DNA of 64,000 nucleotides from Ophiodon elongatus (Eukaryota; Chordata; Actinopteri; Perciformes; Hexagrammidae). The DNA is taken from NCBI GenBank assembly GCA_016806645.1, contig JACSYO010001980.1:2647001-2711000 (forward strand), read 5' to 3'. Both the position numbers and the translations under genes were made by a program. Shown here one piece after another: positions 24,614 through 37,927 of the stretch (position 1 is the stretch's first letter; every line of letters begins with the position of its first letter). The notes under the pieces are model-generated. The model saw only the letters and a list, made by a program, of their open reading frames with translations. It ran no database searches and was not told the origin of the DNA.

Positions 24614-25244
24614 TTCCCTTTATGCCATACACATCTATTTAAAATCCTAAATGAGCCGCAGGCCTGAGTCGAGTCCAGTCACGCTTTCAGCACCTTGGAC
24701 AGCTCTATTAGTTTCCATCTGTATAACAAACCACCATTCAGGACCAAGGACAGCTACCGTCAGTTTGTTGCTGCTCAAATCAGAGGACACTGGTCTCACG
24801 GCCCAGTTGATTTGACAATAAATACATAAATTAACACTGCCATCCCCAAAAAGGAGCTGATTAGTTTACTTTGATGTTTATTTTTCACTTTAATTGATTG
24901 CATGACTGAATGAGGTTAAGTAGCCTTTGCCAGAGGACATCTATATTTTAGCATTATACGCATTTCTTTAACGATATATGTGCTTTCCAAGTCTTTTGAC
25001 ATATTTAAAAAAAAATCCAGAAAGAGCATCTTGAGGTTTGCATAGTCCTTTGTAGGGTGCTCTCACCCATTCTAATATCCTTATATAAGTATGCTAATTC
25101 TCCTGCTTTGGTGGGGTGTAAATTCTTTCCAAGGACTCCTTGAGGGGATCTTTGAGAAAAAAATATGTCTTTATAATCTAAAATACAGAATGGTAGCCAA
25201 TCCCACACTGTCTCATAAATAACTTTGATAGTGCTATTTGCAAT

Positions 25245-25245
25245 C

Positions 25246-25322
<77 letters not shown>

Positions 25323-25330
25323 CTCTCTCT
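25245..25330. repeat. (CT)n microsatellite
   Basis: About 86 bp of nearly pure CT, a homopyrimidine tract with mirror symmetry. Confidence 0.95.
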
Positions 25331-25652
25331 ATTTACACAAATTGCTCAAATGGCAAGTTTCTAGGGTCTTTAAATGCTACTTTTAAAGAGAGAAGGAAAA
25401 TCAGGATGAATAAATAACACAAAAAAATGCAAAGATTACATTTGGTGCTTGTTAGGACTGTGTGCGTGACACAAATGACAAGAGCAAAGTAGATCACATG
25501 TCCTCAGCAGCATTGTTATGTCTTCTGTTTCGACTGAACCAAGGACACATCTGCCACGTTTCCATTTTCATGTTTTCTTTTTTCTAAGCTACGTTTCTCC
25601 TTTATTGTTATCTTCACTGAAAGATTAGAAGAACAATTTGGCTTCATACATC

Positions 25653-25687
<35 letters not shown>

Positions 25688-25697
25688 TAGAGAGAGA
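25653..25697. repeat. (AT)n(AG)n compound microsatellite
   Basis: AT units passing into AG units. Confidence 0.9.
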
Positions 25698-26687
25698 TTC
25701 CCTTTCCAGCTAAATGTTGTTGTCAAACAACCAAAAAGAATACAGTTAACTGAACTCATTTTATATGAAAACCTTCCAGCATTATTGTAAACTGGGAAAA
25801 ACGAGCACCAAGGAAAGCGGCAGGCGCGTCATCGTCTCGTCATGGTGTATTAGCCCAAATTCCCCTCTAAACATTTATTCCATGGGCATACAGGCATTGA
25901 ACATGCTGCATTATCACTTTTATGGTCCCACGAGGCGACAGCCATAGCAAACCGTTGCACTGTTTTTTTTTTATGTGTTTGAGGCCTGATGAACTCATTC
26001 CCTCAGAATGACAACCGGCCATTATCTGGTTTCCGTTTTTAACATTAGTTATTAAAATCCGACTGTGGCAATCAAAGTTGATTGTCGCCGCCTCAGTGTG
26101 ACACGCATGGAAGATGAGCTGTGTCTGATTTGAAATAACCATCATGTGTTTATTTGTGGCAAGTGAGGCTCAGCGTAGGTTAATCATTTTAAGAAAATTG
26201 ACAGACGCTTCATCAGGCATGCAGCATTCCTCAAAAGAGAGTAAACCAGCAGCTGCTCCCATAAACAGTATAAATGAAGAGAGGAAGTCTTGTAATATTT
26301 ATATTCGTACAACAAGTTTTCAATGTGCATTACCTGGCTAAAGTATACCTCAAAAGATCTTTTACTGATGATATAGGCTTCACAAGTAAAGCAAGGCAAA
26401 CAAGACAGTAATATGGGTCATGTTTCTACATTTTATTTATGTTTGATAAATATGACTAAAATACACAATTGTATTTCATCATGTTTGTTTGGCTGTTTTA
26501 TGATTTTTGTGCAGTTAAAACACTGAGTATGAACTGAGGAAAGTAATCTCTGTTGCCCTTGCATGCAATTTCTTTTGAAATTTGACATCCCTGTATAGAT
26601 ATTCAACATATCTACAATTTTGGAAATAAAAATGAAATTTTAGCCCTTTCTCATCAAACACTGTAAATCAAACTGGTATAAACAGAC

Positions 26688-26688
<1 letters not shown>

Positions 26689-26755
<67 letters not shown>
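26689..26755. repeat. (CA)n microsatellite
   Basis: About 32 CA units in the intergenic region. Confidence 0.95.
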
Positions 26756-26758
<3 letters not shown>

Positions 26759-29700
26759 TACACAAACATACACATGCATGTCCCATATCATTCATTCCCC
26801 AGGGCCAGTTACCTCGCTCTGCCCTGCAGCCATGTCACCATAGCTGTCAGAGACTCTCGCCATGCAGGTCATGACCCAAATGTCCACATCAGAGATACTG
26901 GTTAGCAGTAGGAGGTATCGATCTAGCTAAGATGGAAGAGGTAATTTAGAAGAATGCTAATATACCGAAGGGCTACTAAGTTGTTCCGGTTAATTAACCC
27001 ATGTGGATGTTAGTGGTAGACCTTCACAGTTGAGTTATAATTCGATTGGAAGGATTTGTGCGGAGGTAAAGGCTTTTCTATTGCTTTTACAGCATGTTAC
27101 TAGATGTTTCATTTTAATCTATATGGCTTATACCCAACATTTATTCTGATGATACAAGGCTGTTAACATATCCCCCGCAGAATCTACCTCAGTTCCTCTT
27201 TTTCAGACTCATTGTCCCCTCACTCTCACACACATACACTAACAGAGAGAGAGAAAGAGGGACACAGAATGAGAGATGTCAGGTTAGATCCACTTGGTCC
27301 AATAGTCACAGCAGACATTTGAACCAAATTGGAGCATCCCCATATCACGGGTGCACCTGGGCTCTCACGCATTGACCTACCTCCAGAAACCTATTATTTT
27401 GTGTGTGTTCATAACATTGGGAAAGTACATGGATGTAGTTACCTTCACTGGCATTTACCCATATTTCTTATAAGGCCCCTGGCTTACACATGGAATTAGT
27501 GTTATACAGACAAATACATTACACCAACCTGATCCAAATATCTGTAGGAAGTAAAACTGGGCAAGTGGCTTTAGTGTCATTGTCAAGTGCATGAAATCTA
27601 TTACAATGCAGCATAATTTCAGTAATCAAAATGATTGGGTACATTGTGTGTACTGACAGTACTGGCGTGTGAAGGCTAAGTTTAGTGACATGCTTAAAAA
27701 AAAAGAAAATCAATAATGAGTTCATCTCTCATGACACCTATTCTTTCTATAGACAGGATGCATATGTGAGTCTGGCTATGATGATATGTTGTGTCATCTT
27801 TAGATAAGAACTGGGGGAGGTATAGTCTTCCATAATGGCACCATTGAACACACAGATGCCCAGTTCCACTATCATTCCAGTTTTACAACCCACACATATG
27901 CTGTCACAGCCCCACTCGGTTAGCATCAAGCTGTGGGAGCAGAATGATCCACTGTACGCACTATTGGATATGAGAATATTGGTCTGGCATTCAGATTTCT
28001 GTGATGTAACATCCAAATAAAAATTCAAAAAACAGTAGAAGAAAAACACATGACTTTTAAAACTTTTGAAAGATTCTGCTACAGCAGTGACAATAAATAA
28101 AATAGAAAGCACTGAAACTAAGGTCAGTTGGTCTGTTTATTAAACATAGCAAATGTGCAAACACATCCCTCCTCACTGAGAGCTTTCGGACACGAACATG
28201 AGAAAGCACTCTCTGTGGTCTCACATTACTAACATTTTTAAACCACATCCGAAATGCTACCAGACTGGATTCCACAATGCTCATCTTCGGTCCAATTGAC
28301 TCTAGCCTTTTATTTACCATAACTGTTGTATAGCGGGATTTTCTTTAAAATCTCAGTCGACCCCATTTAGAAATTGTTTCTTCATCCAACAACATGCCAT
28401 GCTGAGTCATTTGGTGCTCTCTGCGGATTTAATGAGGATCCCCATTAAGGGTAACAGCTCCGCATCTCTTGATTTGCTGCAGTTTGTTTTTACCTTTAAG
28501 CTTGTAACTGTTTCTGTCATACTTTATTCTTCATGTCAACTAGAAACACAATGTGATCATAGGAATAACCTAGTGGAGTTTAACACCTTGACCCGGGATA
28601 CTAACTGCAAATGAGAATGTGTTTCATTCACTTTTCCTGTTGGCTGTTCCCAATACACAACTCTGTGGTCACAAACATTGCCTTACTATGCTACTACTAG
28701 CCTCCCTCCCCTAGTTTCATTTTTACCATTTCAATTTCAAAGGCATTTGTTTTCAAATTCTCATGCTTCAATTCAGAGCCTGGAGGTTTGTAGTTGAATA
28801 ACAACCACGTCATCACCATGGGGGATAATACCGCTAGAATATGCTTGATATGTGATGCCAACAGCCCACTCACTGTGGAAAGGCAGCTGCAGCGGGTGTG
28901 AACTGTTTCAGACTTGTGGGCTCTCAGATCTGTCAACCCGAAGGGGGCACAAACCACCAAATCAATCACCTCTCAGTCATAATGGCATGACTAAACAAGC
29001 TTTTACCCTCACACTGTTTGCATTTAACCTGGTAAACTATGTGGACTGTGCTTTGAAACTCCTTGAGTAGGCCAATGTGATGAATGATTGATATATATAA
29101 GGCCACGGGTAATATGCAGTCAGGGAGGATGCCGTACTATAAAGCAGTGAAATATACATGGAAGCCGCTTGCAGACAAGACCATTTTCACAGGAACCTGC
29201 CAATGAAATGCAATCTAATTGACAGTGAAACTACTTGTAGGGTGATCTATATTTTGAGGGTTTAAAAGCTGTTTTGACAGATAACAGAAATAGTATTGTT
29301 TGCAATGGTCTAACACCATGATGGTTTTTTAAATTTTGTCTCAGTTAACATACAATACGAATATTTTAGACCATTAGTTCAGCATATTTACAGCCGAACA
29401 ATGCTTCCAACACTGTGGAAATTAATAAATAAATCTAGAACAGTGTGCTCCCTTCCAATCGAGGCTACTCCATTTGAATACAATGGGAGTAGAAAAATCA
29501 AAGTGGGAGTTCATCAGCCAAGTGACGAAATATATATCATATCTTAGGTTCCATTTGAGTTTTCAATTTTGTTTTGCAGAGTTGAAAGAAAGTTCAAAAA
29601 GACAACGTATCTGGCTCTATCTATTTTTTAGGGATTTAGTAAACCATCCATTGTATATGGATTGAACTAACCATAAGGATTTGCTCTAAGCCTATAACAA

Positions 29701-32700
29701 TCAAGCTCAGTTTTCTGATTTCCATGAGGCTTGCACACATGCTCCTGCACTGTGGCTTGGAGGTGCCTGCCAGCATCTAACCTCTCCACTTTGATGAGGG
29801 GGGAAATTTAGCTGGCTGATTTCATGGCCTCTTTATATGGTATTTGGTCTGCTTGACGTTAAGCAGGTATAATCTCCACTCCCAAAGGTAGATCACAGGG
29901 AGTTTCTGCTTTCAGCTCTGGTATTATTTCTGAGGCTTTTGTGTTCTCTTCAGGGTCACAGCTTTATCAAGCACAAACCAAAATTGAGCCCAAAGTCACT
30001 GATGCAGATACTACAGATTACATATGAGGGAGAAAATGCTAAAATACGAGAGTGGTGCAAGTTACAGGCAGAGCATGCACTGCCAAGTAAGTTAAAGCAG
30101 AGGGATAGTGCAATACGTGAATGTGTTTTTAGACTATTTCTGCCTTGAACCCTCAGGAATTTGTCTCCATTTTTTCTAAAGCCTCTTTGTGAGGAAAAAA
30201 AAAACTGAAGCGTGAGAAAGCTGCATCACAGAAATGCTTCCACACATGCCAAAATATGTATCTGCTTTGGGATGTACTTACAGTATAATACATTATTCTA
30301 GCATTAGTAAATCTTCCTATCATTACACAACAGTTGCCATCAAGATTAACGGTTCCCCTGGCATAATGCTAATGCCATGAAAATTCCAGCAATGCTTTTA
30401 GGGAATAACTTTTCAGTGAAATACAAATGCTTTTCCACCTGTGGCCTTCATTGCACCACATTTTTTACCAAAATAAAATTGCAAGAGTTGCTGGTATTTT
30501 CATCTTCATGATGGACTCTCCATTTCCAATTGCCTTTTTTTGTAGCCAGAGCCCCACTTTGTCATCAGCAGAACACTAATGGTCTGCCATTCACCATTCA
30601 TCACAGACTTGAGTTTCCCTAAAAACTTGAAAATTCCCCTCACATTGTTGGCCTATTTTTACTTTGATCACAGATGATAAAAAAGGTCAAATGTAGCTTG
30701 ATGCGTGTGTCAAAAAGAGGACAGGCCGCCAGCACCCGTTGTCACTAAATGGACAGTCCCTCTGAAACACTTGAACCATCACATCGATGCTCAGCTTTAA
30801 ACTCTTGTCTCTGTTTTTTTTAATGGCATCCATCCACTGCACTAAAAAAAAAGTAATTTAGTGCATTTACTCTGCCTGCCACACTATACATTCAACATCC
30901 CTTCGGATGGAGAGCATGTCACCTAAGTCTTTCAGAAAGCAGCAGGGCAACTGATTCTGAAGGCAATACATATTTATATTATAGATTTTTTTATTATATA
31001 TTTTTTATGTTTTACTTTGCTATAATAATATGAAAAGGGAGTCCCAATGGTGGCCAGAGGCTGTGACTGCAGATGAGAGTGCATATGGTGACTTGAGTAG
31101 ATATTATATTTCTGAACCTTCAAAGCAATCTGAAACTCATTGGCTATCAGCTAAGTAGTAGCTGAGAGTCCAAGACCAGATTATTTCACAGTTTACGAGC
31201 TGGTTTTAAACTTCAATCCGCTGATGGGTTCAGAGAGTGCATCTCGGCCAATTTGTTTTTCCTCTTTTGCTCTCCACATAAACTGTTTACTTGCATGCAA
31301 CCAAAGCCTGCTAAAATACGATTGGTCAATACTACTCAGATGACAAGCGGACTACAAATCGAAACCAGAGTGCTTTTGATACCAAAATCTCGTTCTGTTT
31401 GCATTCATTTGCAGAACCCGTTTATAGAGATTACCTACAAAGTGACTGCCTAACATTTACTATGAAATGCTATTCATCATACAGTATTAGCTATAAGAGA
31501 TAAAGATGGAAGTGTAACTGTGGCTTTCACTGGAAACATAATTTTCACGGGATAGAGCAACACATCCCAATAACATCTGAAAAGGACTAGAGAAGAAATA
31601 TATTACTCTAATTCAGCACAATAGTTTTATGTTTATGAAAATGAGGCCTACTTCACCTAATCAGTGCAGTACATCTCCACACACCTCAATATTTTTTTAT
31701 GCCTTTGATTCAAATTCATTGCGGAGAAGGCTGTATCCAAAGCTCATTACTTTTTTCTGCATCTCCGTCAGAATGCTTACATAACATCTTGTTCAACCAA
31801 GGCCATAGCACTCTGTCCCATATTGGTTACTCACAACAACAGTTGGTAATTTACTCAGCCTTGGTGGAGGGGGCCTCCGATTATGTGTCTGACTAAGAGG
31901 GTCCACAACAGCCAGGGTTGACATATCCATAGAGTTTAGGACCTTAAACTCCATGGAAACACAAAATGTTGAAAGTTAAGTTCTTAAATTCACATGACAA
32001 ATAAAAAAGGGGGGTTTTGTGTCAACATATTCGGTATGAAAATGTACAGAACAAAATTGTCCACAATCTTTATGCACTACCTGAAACACTCTTGCCCTGT
32101 AGGCTTGAAAGTTTGCTCTGAACAATGTGTTGCCCACTCCTTCAAAGAGGATGGCATCTGTGGTCAGCCTGGATTCACAACAGTTACAATGGAATTCAAT
32201 GGCAACTCAGGTTCAGGACAAAATAAGAAAAGAGAAGATACATTATCCAACATCTATAGAAAAGTTTTCTGCACCCCAATGCAATTCTTCTCTGTCCATC
32301 ATTGAACGTATGTTCAGTGTGTTCCAAAATAGTTGTTGCTAGCAACCCTGTGTGTTTCTTGAAGGAGGGGCTTGCCTAACTAAACATTTACCCCTAACCT
32401 GGACATTAACATTCCATAACACCAGTTTACCTTATCATACAGTGGGTTTGTCGGACTTCTACTGTCTTCATACCACAGAATCAGCAAGTGTTTATACAAC
32501 CTGCTAGTGCCTCTGTACACACCCTGTGTATTTTGATGTTTGGCTGTAAACCTGGTAAGTGCAGGTTGTCTGCCTGCCTTTATCCCTCTCCACTGAGCAG
32601 TGGGGAGTCCGTGGAAACATATCCCTTTCTGCTCCTCTGATCAGCGGCATGTAAACGCACTGGTGGGAGCCCCAGTGCCAGCCTGACTTGCTGGGTACTC

Positions 32701-34320
32701 GGACAGCAAAGCTACCGTGTGTTGTCTGTCTCTACAAGCTTATATCCTTTGGCTCCTTATGCATGAATATCACCAGTAGAGTTATCAGAGGTGAAGTGCA
32801 CTGCTAGGGTGATATTTGGAAACACACCACAGATAGGAATCCATAGTCACACCTGAAAAATGTCTGAAAGAGAGAGTAAGAGAGACACACAATTACTGTA
32901 GAGAGAACCTAATAGGAAGTGCAAATAAACAAAAGACGGCTCTTGTTGGTAGATCCCTCCTGACAATACGACATCACATCAGTTGCTACAGATTTCATAC
33001 TGTGACTCCTCTGATACATCAGAGTTTACAAAGAGTTTTTTGTTTATAAAGCTGCCAAATGTATTCTGGATCAGTGGGAGTGTCTTCATGCCTGCTTCCT
33101 AACCCAAGGCCATTAGCTCTTACCTGGGGAGCTGAAACATGGTTTGTCTCTAATTTAGATAGAAAGTAAAGTGCCTTGGGCTGAAAGCAATGCATTTGGT
33201 AAAACTGTAGTGTCTAGGACTCCGCTTTGGGAGTTGCTTGAGTTCACAGTAAAACCCCTGTTTATGCTTTATTTTTACAAGCTTCATGTGATGAGCTCCT
33301 GCATTCACAAATCCTTGAAGCCGTTGTTAATTTGGCAGTTTTTCACTCTCACTCATAATTGAAAAGTTTGTTTGAAGTTAAAATATCCAAGAAGAATAAC
33401 TATTGTCCATACCAACACAATACATACAGACAGCCCAGCCCAACAAACAACAAGATTCTACTGTAAACTCAACAAAAATAATTTCCTCGATTAATATGTC
33501 TTCCTTTTTCTTAAAGAAATGTATGCAGCATTATAAAATATAATTATTAAAAACATCCATACGACCATATAATATAGAGCTGCCGATGTACAACTGTCTC
33601 AATTCTTACACTTGCTATGTGCAACTCATATTAATTACACTACTAAACTAAACTGAACAGCTTCAGCAGGTGTCGCTTGATGACATCAAAGATTAGTCCT
33701 CATTCTGTTTTGTGTGACTTCCAAAGAGTTTTTTCATGTTTACAGAGCCAAGGTCATAGAGACATATGATGTACAATTTGACTTGCACATTGAATTCGAT
33801 TTGGTGATGCCTTTGAAGACTGCAGAAGACGCCACAGTTTTCAAGTTTAAACTGTATATTATTTTTATTATGTTGTTACAACTGACTGGAGCAGCTTGGT
33901 ACTGTAAAACTGTGCATCTTGGAAAGCTCTTCTAAGTACAAAAAATGCTGTTAGAAATCCCATAATATTAAAAGATAATGATTGATGGGAATTGATATTT
34001 AAGCACAAAAACCTATCGAGCCAAAGTGGACTGATCTCAAAGCACATAGTCCATTCCTCCTGTTGATGTTCTACATTGAAATTTGATGAGATTCAGTGTC
34101 CATTTATATTTCAAAGATTTTCAATTATGCAATACACCCCTTTGATAGGCGCCATGTAAAGGTCAATTTGGGCTTCACACATTTAAGGTTTGAGTGATTA
34201 ATTTGCTCTAGCAGTCATTTTTCTTACTTGCAGCAGAACGAATGAGGACTAATGTGGCCAGCATGCAGTGTGTTGCAAATTTAGATTTGTGCGCTAGTGT
34301 GTTACATACTAAATGAGTTT

Positions 34321-34875
34321 ACTACAGAGCCATTGTCCTTCCCACCCTGCTGTATTGAGCCAAATCATAGTCCACCTACAGCAGGCACCTGAGAGCCCAG
34401 GAACAGTTCTTTACAAAAGATTCTGAGGTTCAGCTGGGAGGACAGATTCACAAACATCAGCGTTCTAGAGGAAGCCAACATGACCAGCATCCCCGCCACA
34501 AAAATGCAGTCCCAACTCTGATGAACCGACAATGTCATCCGCACGTCCAACTCACGTCTCCCCAAGCAGATACTGTACTCCCAGCTGAAGGAAGAACAGC
34601 AAGCCCCGGGTTTCAAGGACAATATCAATATCTGAAGACATTCCACATAACATCGAGCAACTGGGATCACATTGGAAAGGAGTTGTGTGACATGAAATGA
34701 GACTTTGCCATGCCATAGGGACAGAGAAAAAGTCTCAACAATCACCAACCGACACAACTTACCCCTGTCCACACTGCACCAAAGTATATGGATTGTAGAT
34801 CGGTCAGTCAGTCAGACCCACAAGTAGACAACCCACCAGAGAGGACAGTCATACTCACCTTGAGTGGCAATTGAT
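34321..34875 (+). mobile_element. LINE retrotransposon 3' fragment (reverse-transcriptase ORF C-terminus)
   Basis: The three plus frames, read in pieces, give a decayed C-terminus of a non-LTR retrotransposon polyprotein: YRAIVLPTLLY, then TYSRHLRAQEQF, KILRFSWEDRFTNISVLEEA, NSRLPKQILYSQLKEEQQAP and a zinc-finger-like CPHCTKVYG, ending VILTLSGN and a stop. This order and wording match the tail of LINE ORF2 proteins widespread in fish. At least two frame changes and several stops show it is dead. The 5' part is absent, as usual for 5'-truncated LINE insertions. The clade was not determined. Confidence 0.8.
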
Positions 34876-36505
34876 GACTAATGAGTTTCTAAATCATGCA
34901 TTTGCCATATTAACAAATGTTTCATTGAGTTGGAATTATGTTCAACGGAAGATAGGCTAAACTTTCACTAACTGTAATCATGTGACCAACATCTCATACT
35001 TCAGTCATGTGGTGACAACTAAACAAGCAGCATCCGCTAAGTTACAGTTGAAAGAGCTAGTACGTGGACTTAGAAACAATTAAAAAACAACAACAACCAA
35101 ACATACAATATTAAACGAGACATGTGCAATATTAATTGATTTATCTTGAGTAATCTCTTTTGCACAATACTTTACTGTTAAGATTACGCAAGTAACGATT
35201 CTGAGGTAAACACATGTAACCCGCTTATATATTGGCCTGTCGTGATTTAGATTAAGCAGCAGAATTACCATTAGCCAATCCCAGACTGTCGAGGCAAATA
35301 AATAACTGGGTTAAGGCAGGTCACTTCCTGTTGTGATTTGTGCCGTGCTGCGGGACGTCAGGATGACTGGTTTCCGTTGAGATCCTCTGCAGGCAGCGGT
35401 CAGGTTTTAATTTATCTGGTAAGGAACTTCTGGATCACGCTGATAAGTAAAAGGATATTGGATGGCGAGCTACCCCTTGGATAAAGAACCCCCCTCCTTG
35501 CCACACGTGTTGTGGTAGGAGTATGAACTGTTCCCAAAAATTAACTGAACCACATGGACTGAATCCCTCTGGCGTGTGTGACTTATGATTTATCTAGACG
35601 ATCTTCACAAAGAGATTCATTATTATTTTTATTATGAATGTATATTTTTGTGTATGAATTGAAATCTGCTTGGTTAAAAACTTACCTGGTCTACTTGGTT
35701 CTTTCACAACAATTGGGCTCCGTAGACGAGCCTAGTACCTGGCCCATAACTTAGGTTAAAACTATTATAATAGAGCCACTGGTTACACACAGACTCAAAT
35801 GCAGAGACACAGGACACAAGGTAGCGGTAAAAAAGGCAAAGTTTTAAGGGAAGAAAAAAAGGCAGTTATACACCGGTGGTCAGTTTAAATCAACTAAAAA
35901 AGTCCACACAGAAAGTATAGGCAAAATTCCAACAACCAGGCAACAAGGCAAAGCCAAAAACCAAAGAAACTAAACTTCTGGAAAGCTATGTACTTTGAAG
36001 AATGAAGAAAGACAATCTGACAGGAGACACGGGAAAATAACAAGGAGTAAATAAATAGTGTAGACTAATGGCAAAAGGTGAGTAATTGAGGGCAGGTGTG
36101 GATAATAAAAACAGCCAAGAAACAAACCAGAGCAGGAAATTAAATTATAGGAGAAGTTAATCCTTTAAAATAAAACAGAAAATAACATGCATAAAAAAAG
36201 CAGCGGGATCTCATACCTACCCATTATATTTTACTGCTTGAGCAGAAGCCACAGGTGTCACTATAATTATGCTAGGGCCGCCTTTTGTATAGTAGCTTGA
36301 CGCTGAAGGTTTGTATGTGGTTAACATTGTGAAACAGTCACGGTTAGTGTTGTAACACGTGTTTAACATTGTGAAATTGTGGCGGGTAGGTTCAAAGAAT
36401 AAAATTTAAGGTTGTGCTTAAAATAATAACGCTGGTTATGTGACCTAAGTAACAGACGTAACGTCCTGTGATTCAGTGACCTAGCGCCAGATGACAGTAA
36501 AAATG
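34876..36505. other. Intergenic with probable unclassified repeat material
   Basis: No gene. From about 35290 the composition changes (CpG-containing, less AT-rich), and about 35780-36160 has wording similar to dispersed fish repeats (AATCTGACAGG, GAGGGCAGGTGTGGATAAT). This is recalled similarity, not a search result. Confidence 0.35.
36461..36505. repeat. 45-bp repeat flanking copy A, left
   Basis: Shares a core with 37079-37123: ATTCAG(T/G)(T/G)ACCTAGCGCC then AGATGACA(G/A)TAAAAAT. About six mismatches over 45 bp, same orientation. Confidence 0.85.
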
Positions 36506-37080
36506 TACCACCGAGAGCCTGTTTTGCATCTTGCCACATAATTCCAGCAAATAATAGAATACGTTCTTAATTAACTTGCGTGATGAAATTAACTAAAGAG
36601 TTCAAGAAAGCCAAGTAGAGTATGAAAGCAAGAAAGCAGAAAAAATATGGTTCAGTGGCCTTAAACCAAATATGTCACCTTCAATTGCAGTTAATTGGCA
36701 CTTTAAATTAATAAAAATCTGATTATGTTGACACACACCCATCTGTTTATTTGGTTGCCCAGCATGTTTATGAAACATAATTTGCTTGGTTTACCTAATT
36801 GAATTTCAGTCAGAGGGAGCAGTTCCTCTCCAAATGTTTTGGGGAAAAATTCAAATGCTGGAATGTTATAAGTTTGGCTCTGAGACATAATTTGGAAACG
36901 AACAATAAATAATGGGTGAGAGATTTCTCAGTGGTCAGGTTTAAAATAAAATGATTAATTTAGTGTTAAGAAATCCCTATCCTATGTGTGGCTAGTCTCT
37001 GAACGAATAATAGCTGGCACCAAAGGCACATTGCGGCCTGGCTGTGGGTGATATGTTAATAATGTAGAAGAAAATGAGAC
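36506..37080. repeat. Direct repeat copy A (about 575 bp)
   Basis: This segment is repeated at 39722-40301 in the same orientation with scattered substitutions and small indels. Both copies start TACCACC(A/G)AGAGCCTG and end AATGTAGAAGAAAATGAGAC. Copy A is bracketed by a separate 45-bp repeat (36461-36505 and 37079-37123). No coding capacity. It may be a nonautonomous mobile element or a local duplication. Confidence 0.9.
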
Positions 37081-37123
37081 GTCATTTGATTCAGTTACCT
37101 AGCGCCAGATGACAATAAAAATC
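37079..37123. repeat. 45-bp repeat flanking copy A, right
   Basis: Partner of 36461-36505, offset by 618 bp. The first bases overlap the end of the 575-bp unit. Confidence 0.85.
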
Positions 37124-37895
37124 TCTCAACTTTTGGTTTCACACGGGACATGAACGCTGGTTGCCTGAGTATAAGTCCTGTGTATGTTTGACCAAATAAC
37201 CATCCCTCCCACCCGCCCTATCCTAAGTCAGTTGCTTTGAGTGTCTAATAGCGATGCAGATGGGTTTATGTTGGCGTTAGTTGAAAGCCTGGTGCATTTC
37301 ATACAGATGCTGAAGGGTACGTTGAGCTTTGGCATAAAGATGCCGAAGGTCACTGCCTAACCGTCGGTGTTTGACACCCAGGGGATGGGACCAAGCTGAT
37401 TTAAGGAAGTTCTCGCACAGCATGCAAATAATTGACTGTTATGTTTTATTACCTTATGAAAAGTGGTTTACTTTCCTTTCTGATGTCCTGATATGTGTTT
37501 CATCTGGTTACTCTGGGAAACTTTGAGTTAGCTGGGGCCATCTCTGACTGAAGCAATTCAACTCACTTTATTTATGTAGCTGCCAACATAGAAGGTCATT
37601 TAAAAGGCTTTCTACTGTTTTTCTGTGAACTTGTCCTCAAAAGTATATCCTTTTTGTTGTTGACATTATAAATAATTTGGGTTTTCTAAACCAAATATAT
37701 TCAATGGATCCCCAAAAGTATATATAATGCCGACTTTGAGAAAAGTACTTATCCTTGACAGTTGCCAGTGGTGCTACTCAGCAGAACTATGGCATTTTAC
37801 TGAGGAGCCTTCATGCATAACAATGTATAACTGGGAAACTGCTGAAGAAACACAAGCACAATCAGTTAATCCTGCCTTTATAAAGAGAGGTAATC

Positions 37896-37896
<1 letters not shown>

Positions 37897-37926
<30 letters not shown>

Positions 37927-37927
37927 A
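37897..37927. repeat. (ATC)n trinucleotide repeat
   Basis: About ten CAT/ATC units between the two 575-bp repeats. Confidence 0.95.

Larger units (their letters stand above)
24131..34320. other. Intergenic, first part: no gene recognised
   Basis: Lies between the gabrg2 promoter and a LINE fragment. It holds microsatellites at 24222-24370, 24550-24613, 25245-25330, 25653-25697 and 26689-26755. The stretch about 30300-30850 is a candidate conserved noncoding block. Open frames on both strands are short and match no family. Confidence 0.7.

Noticed and set aside
27747..28112. 121-codon minus-strand open frame
   Set aside because: Cysteine-containing but not a recognisable family, and it is isolated in AT-rich intergenic DNA.
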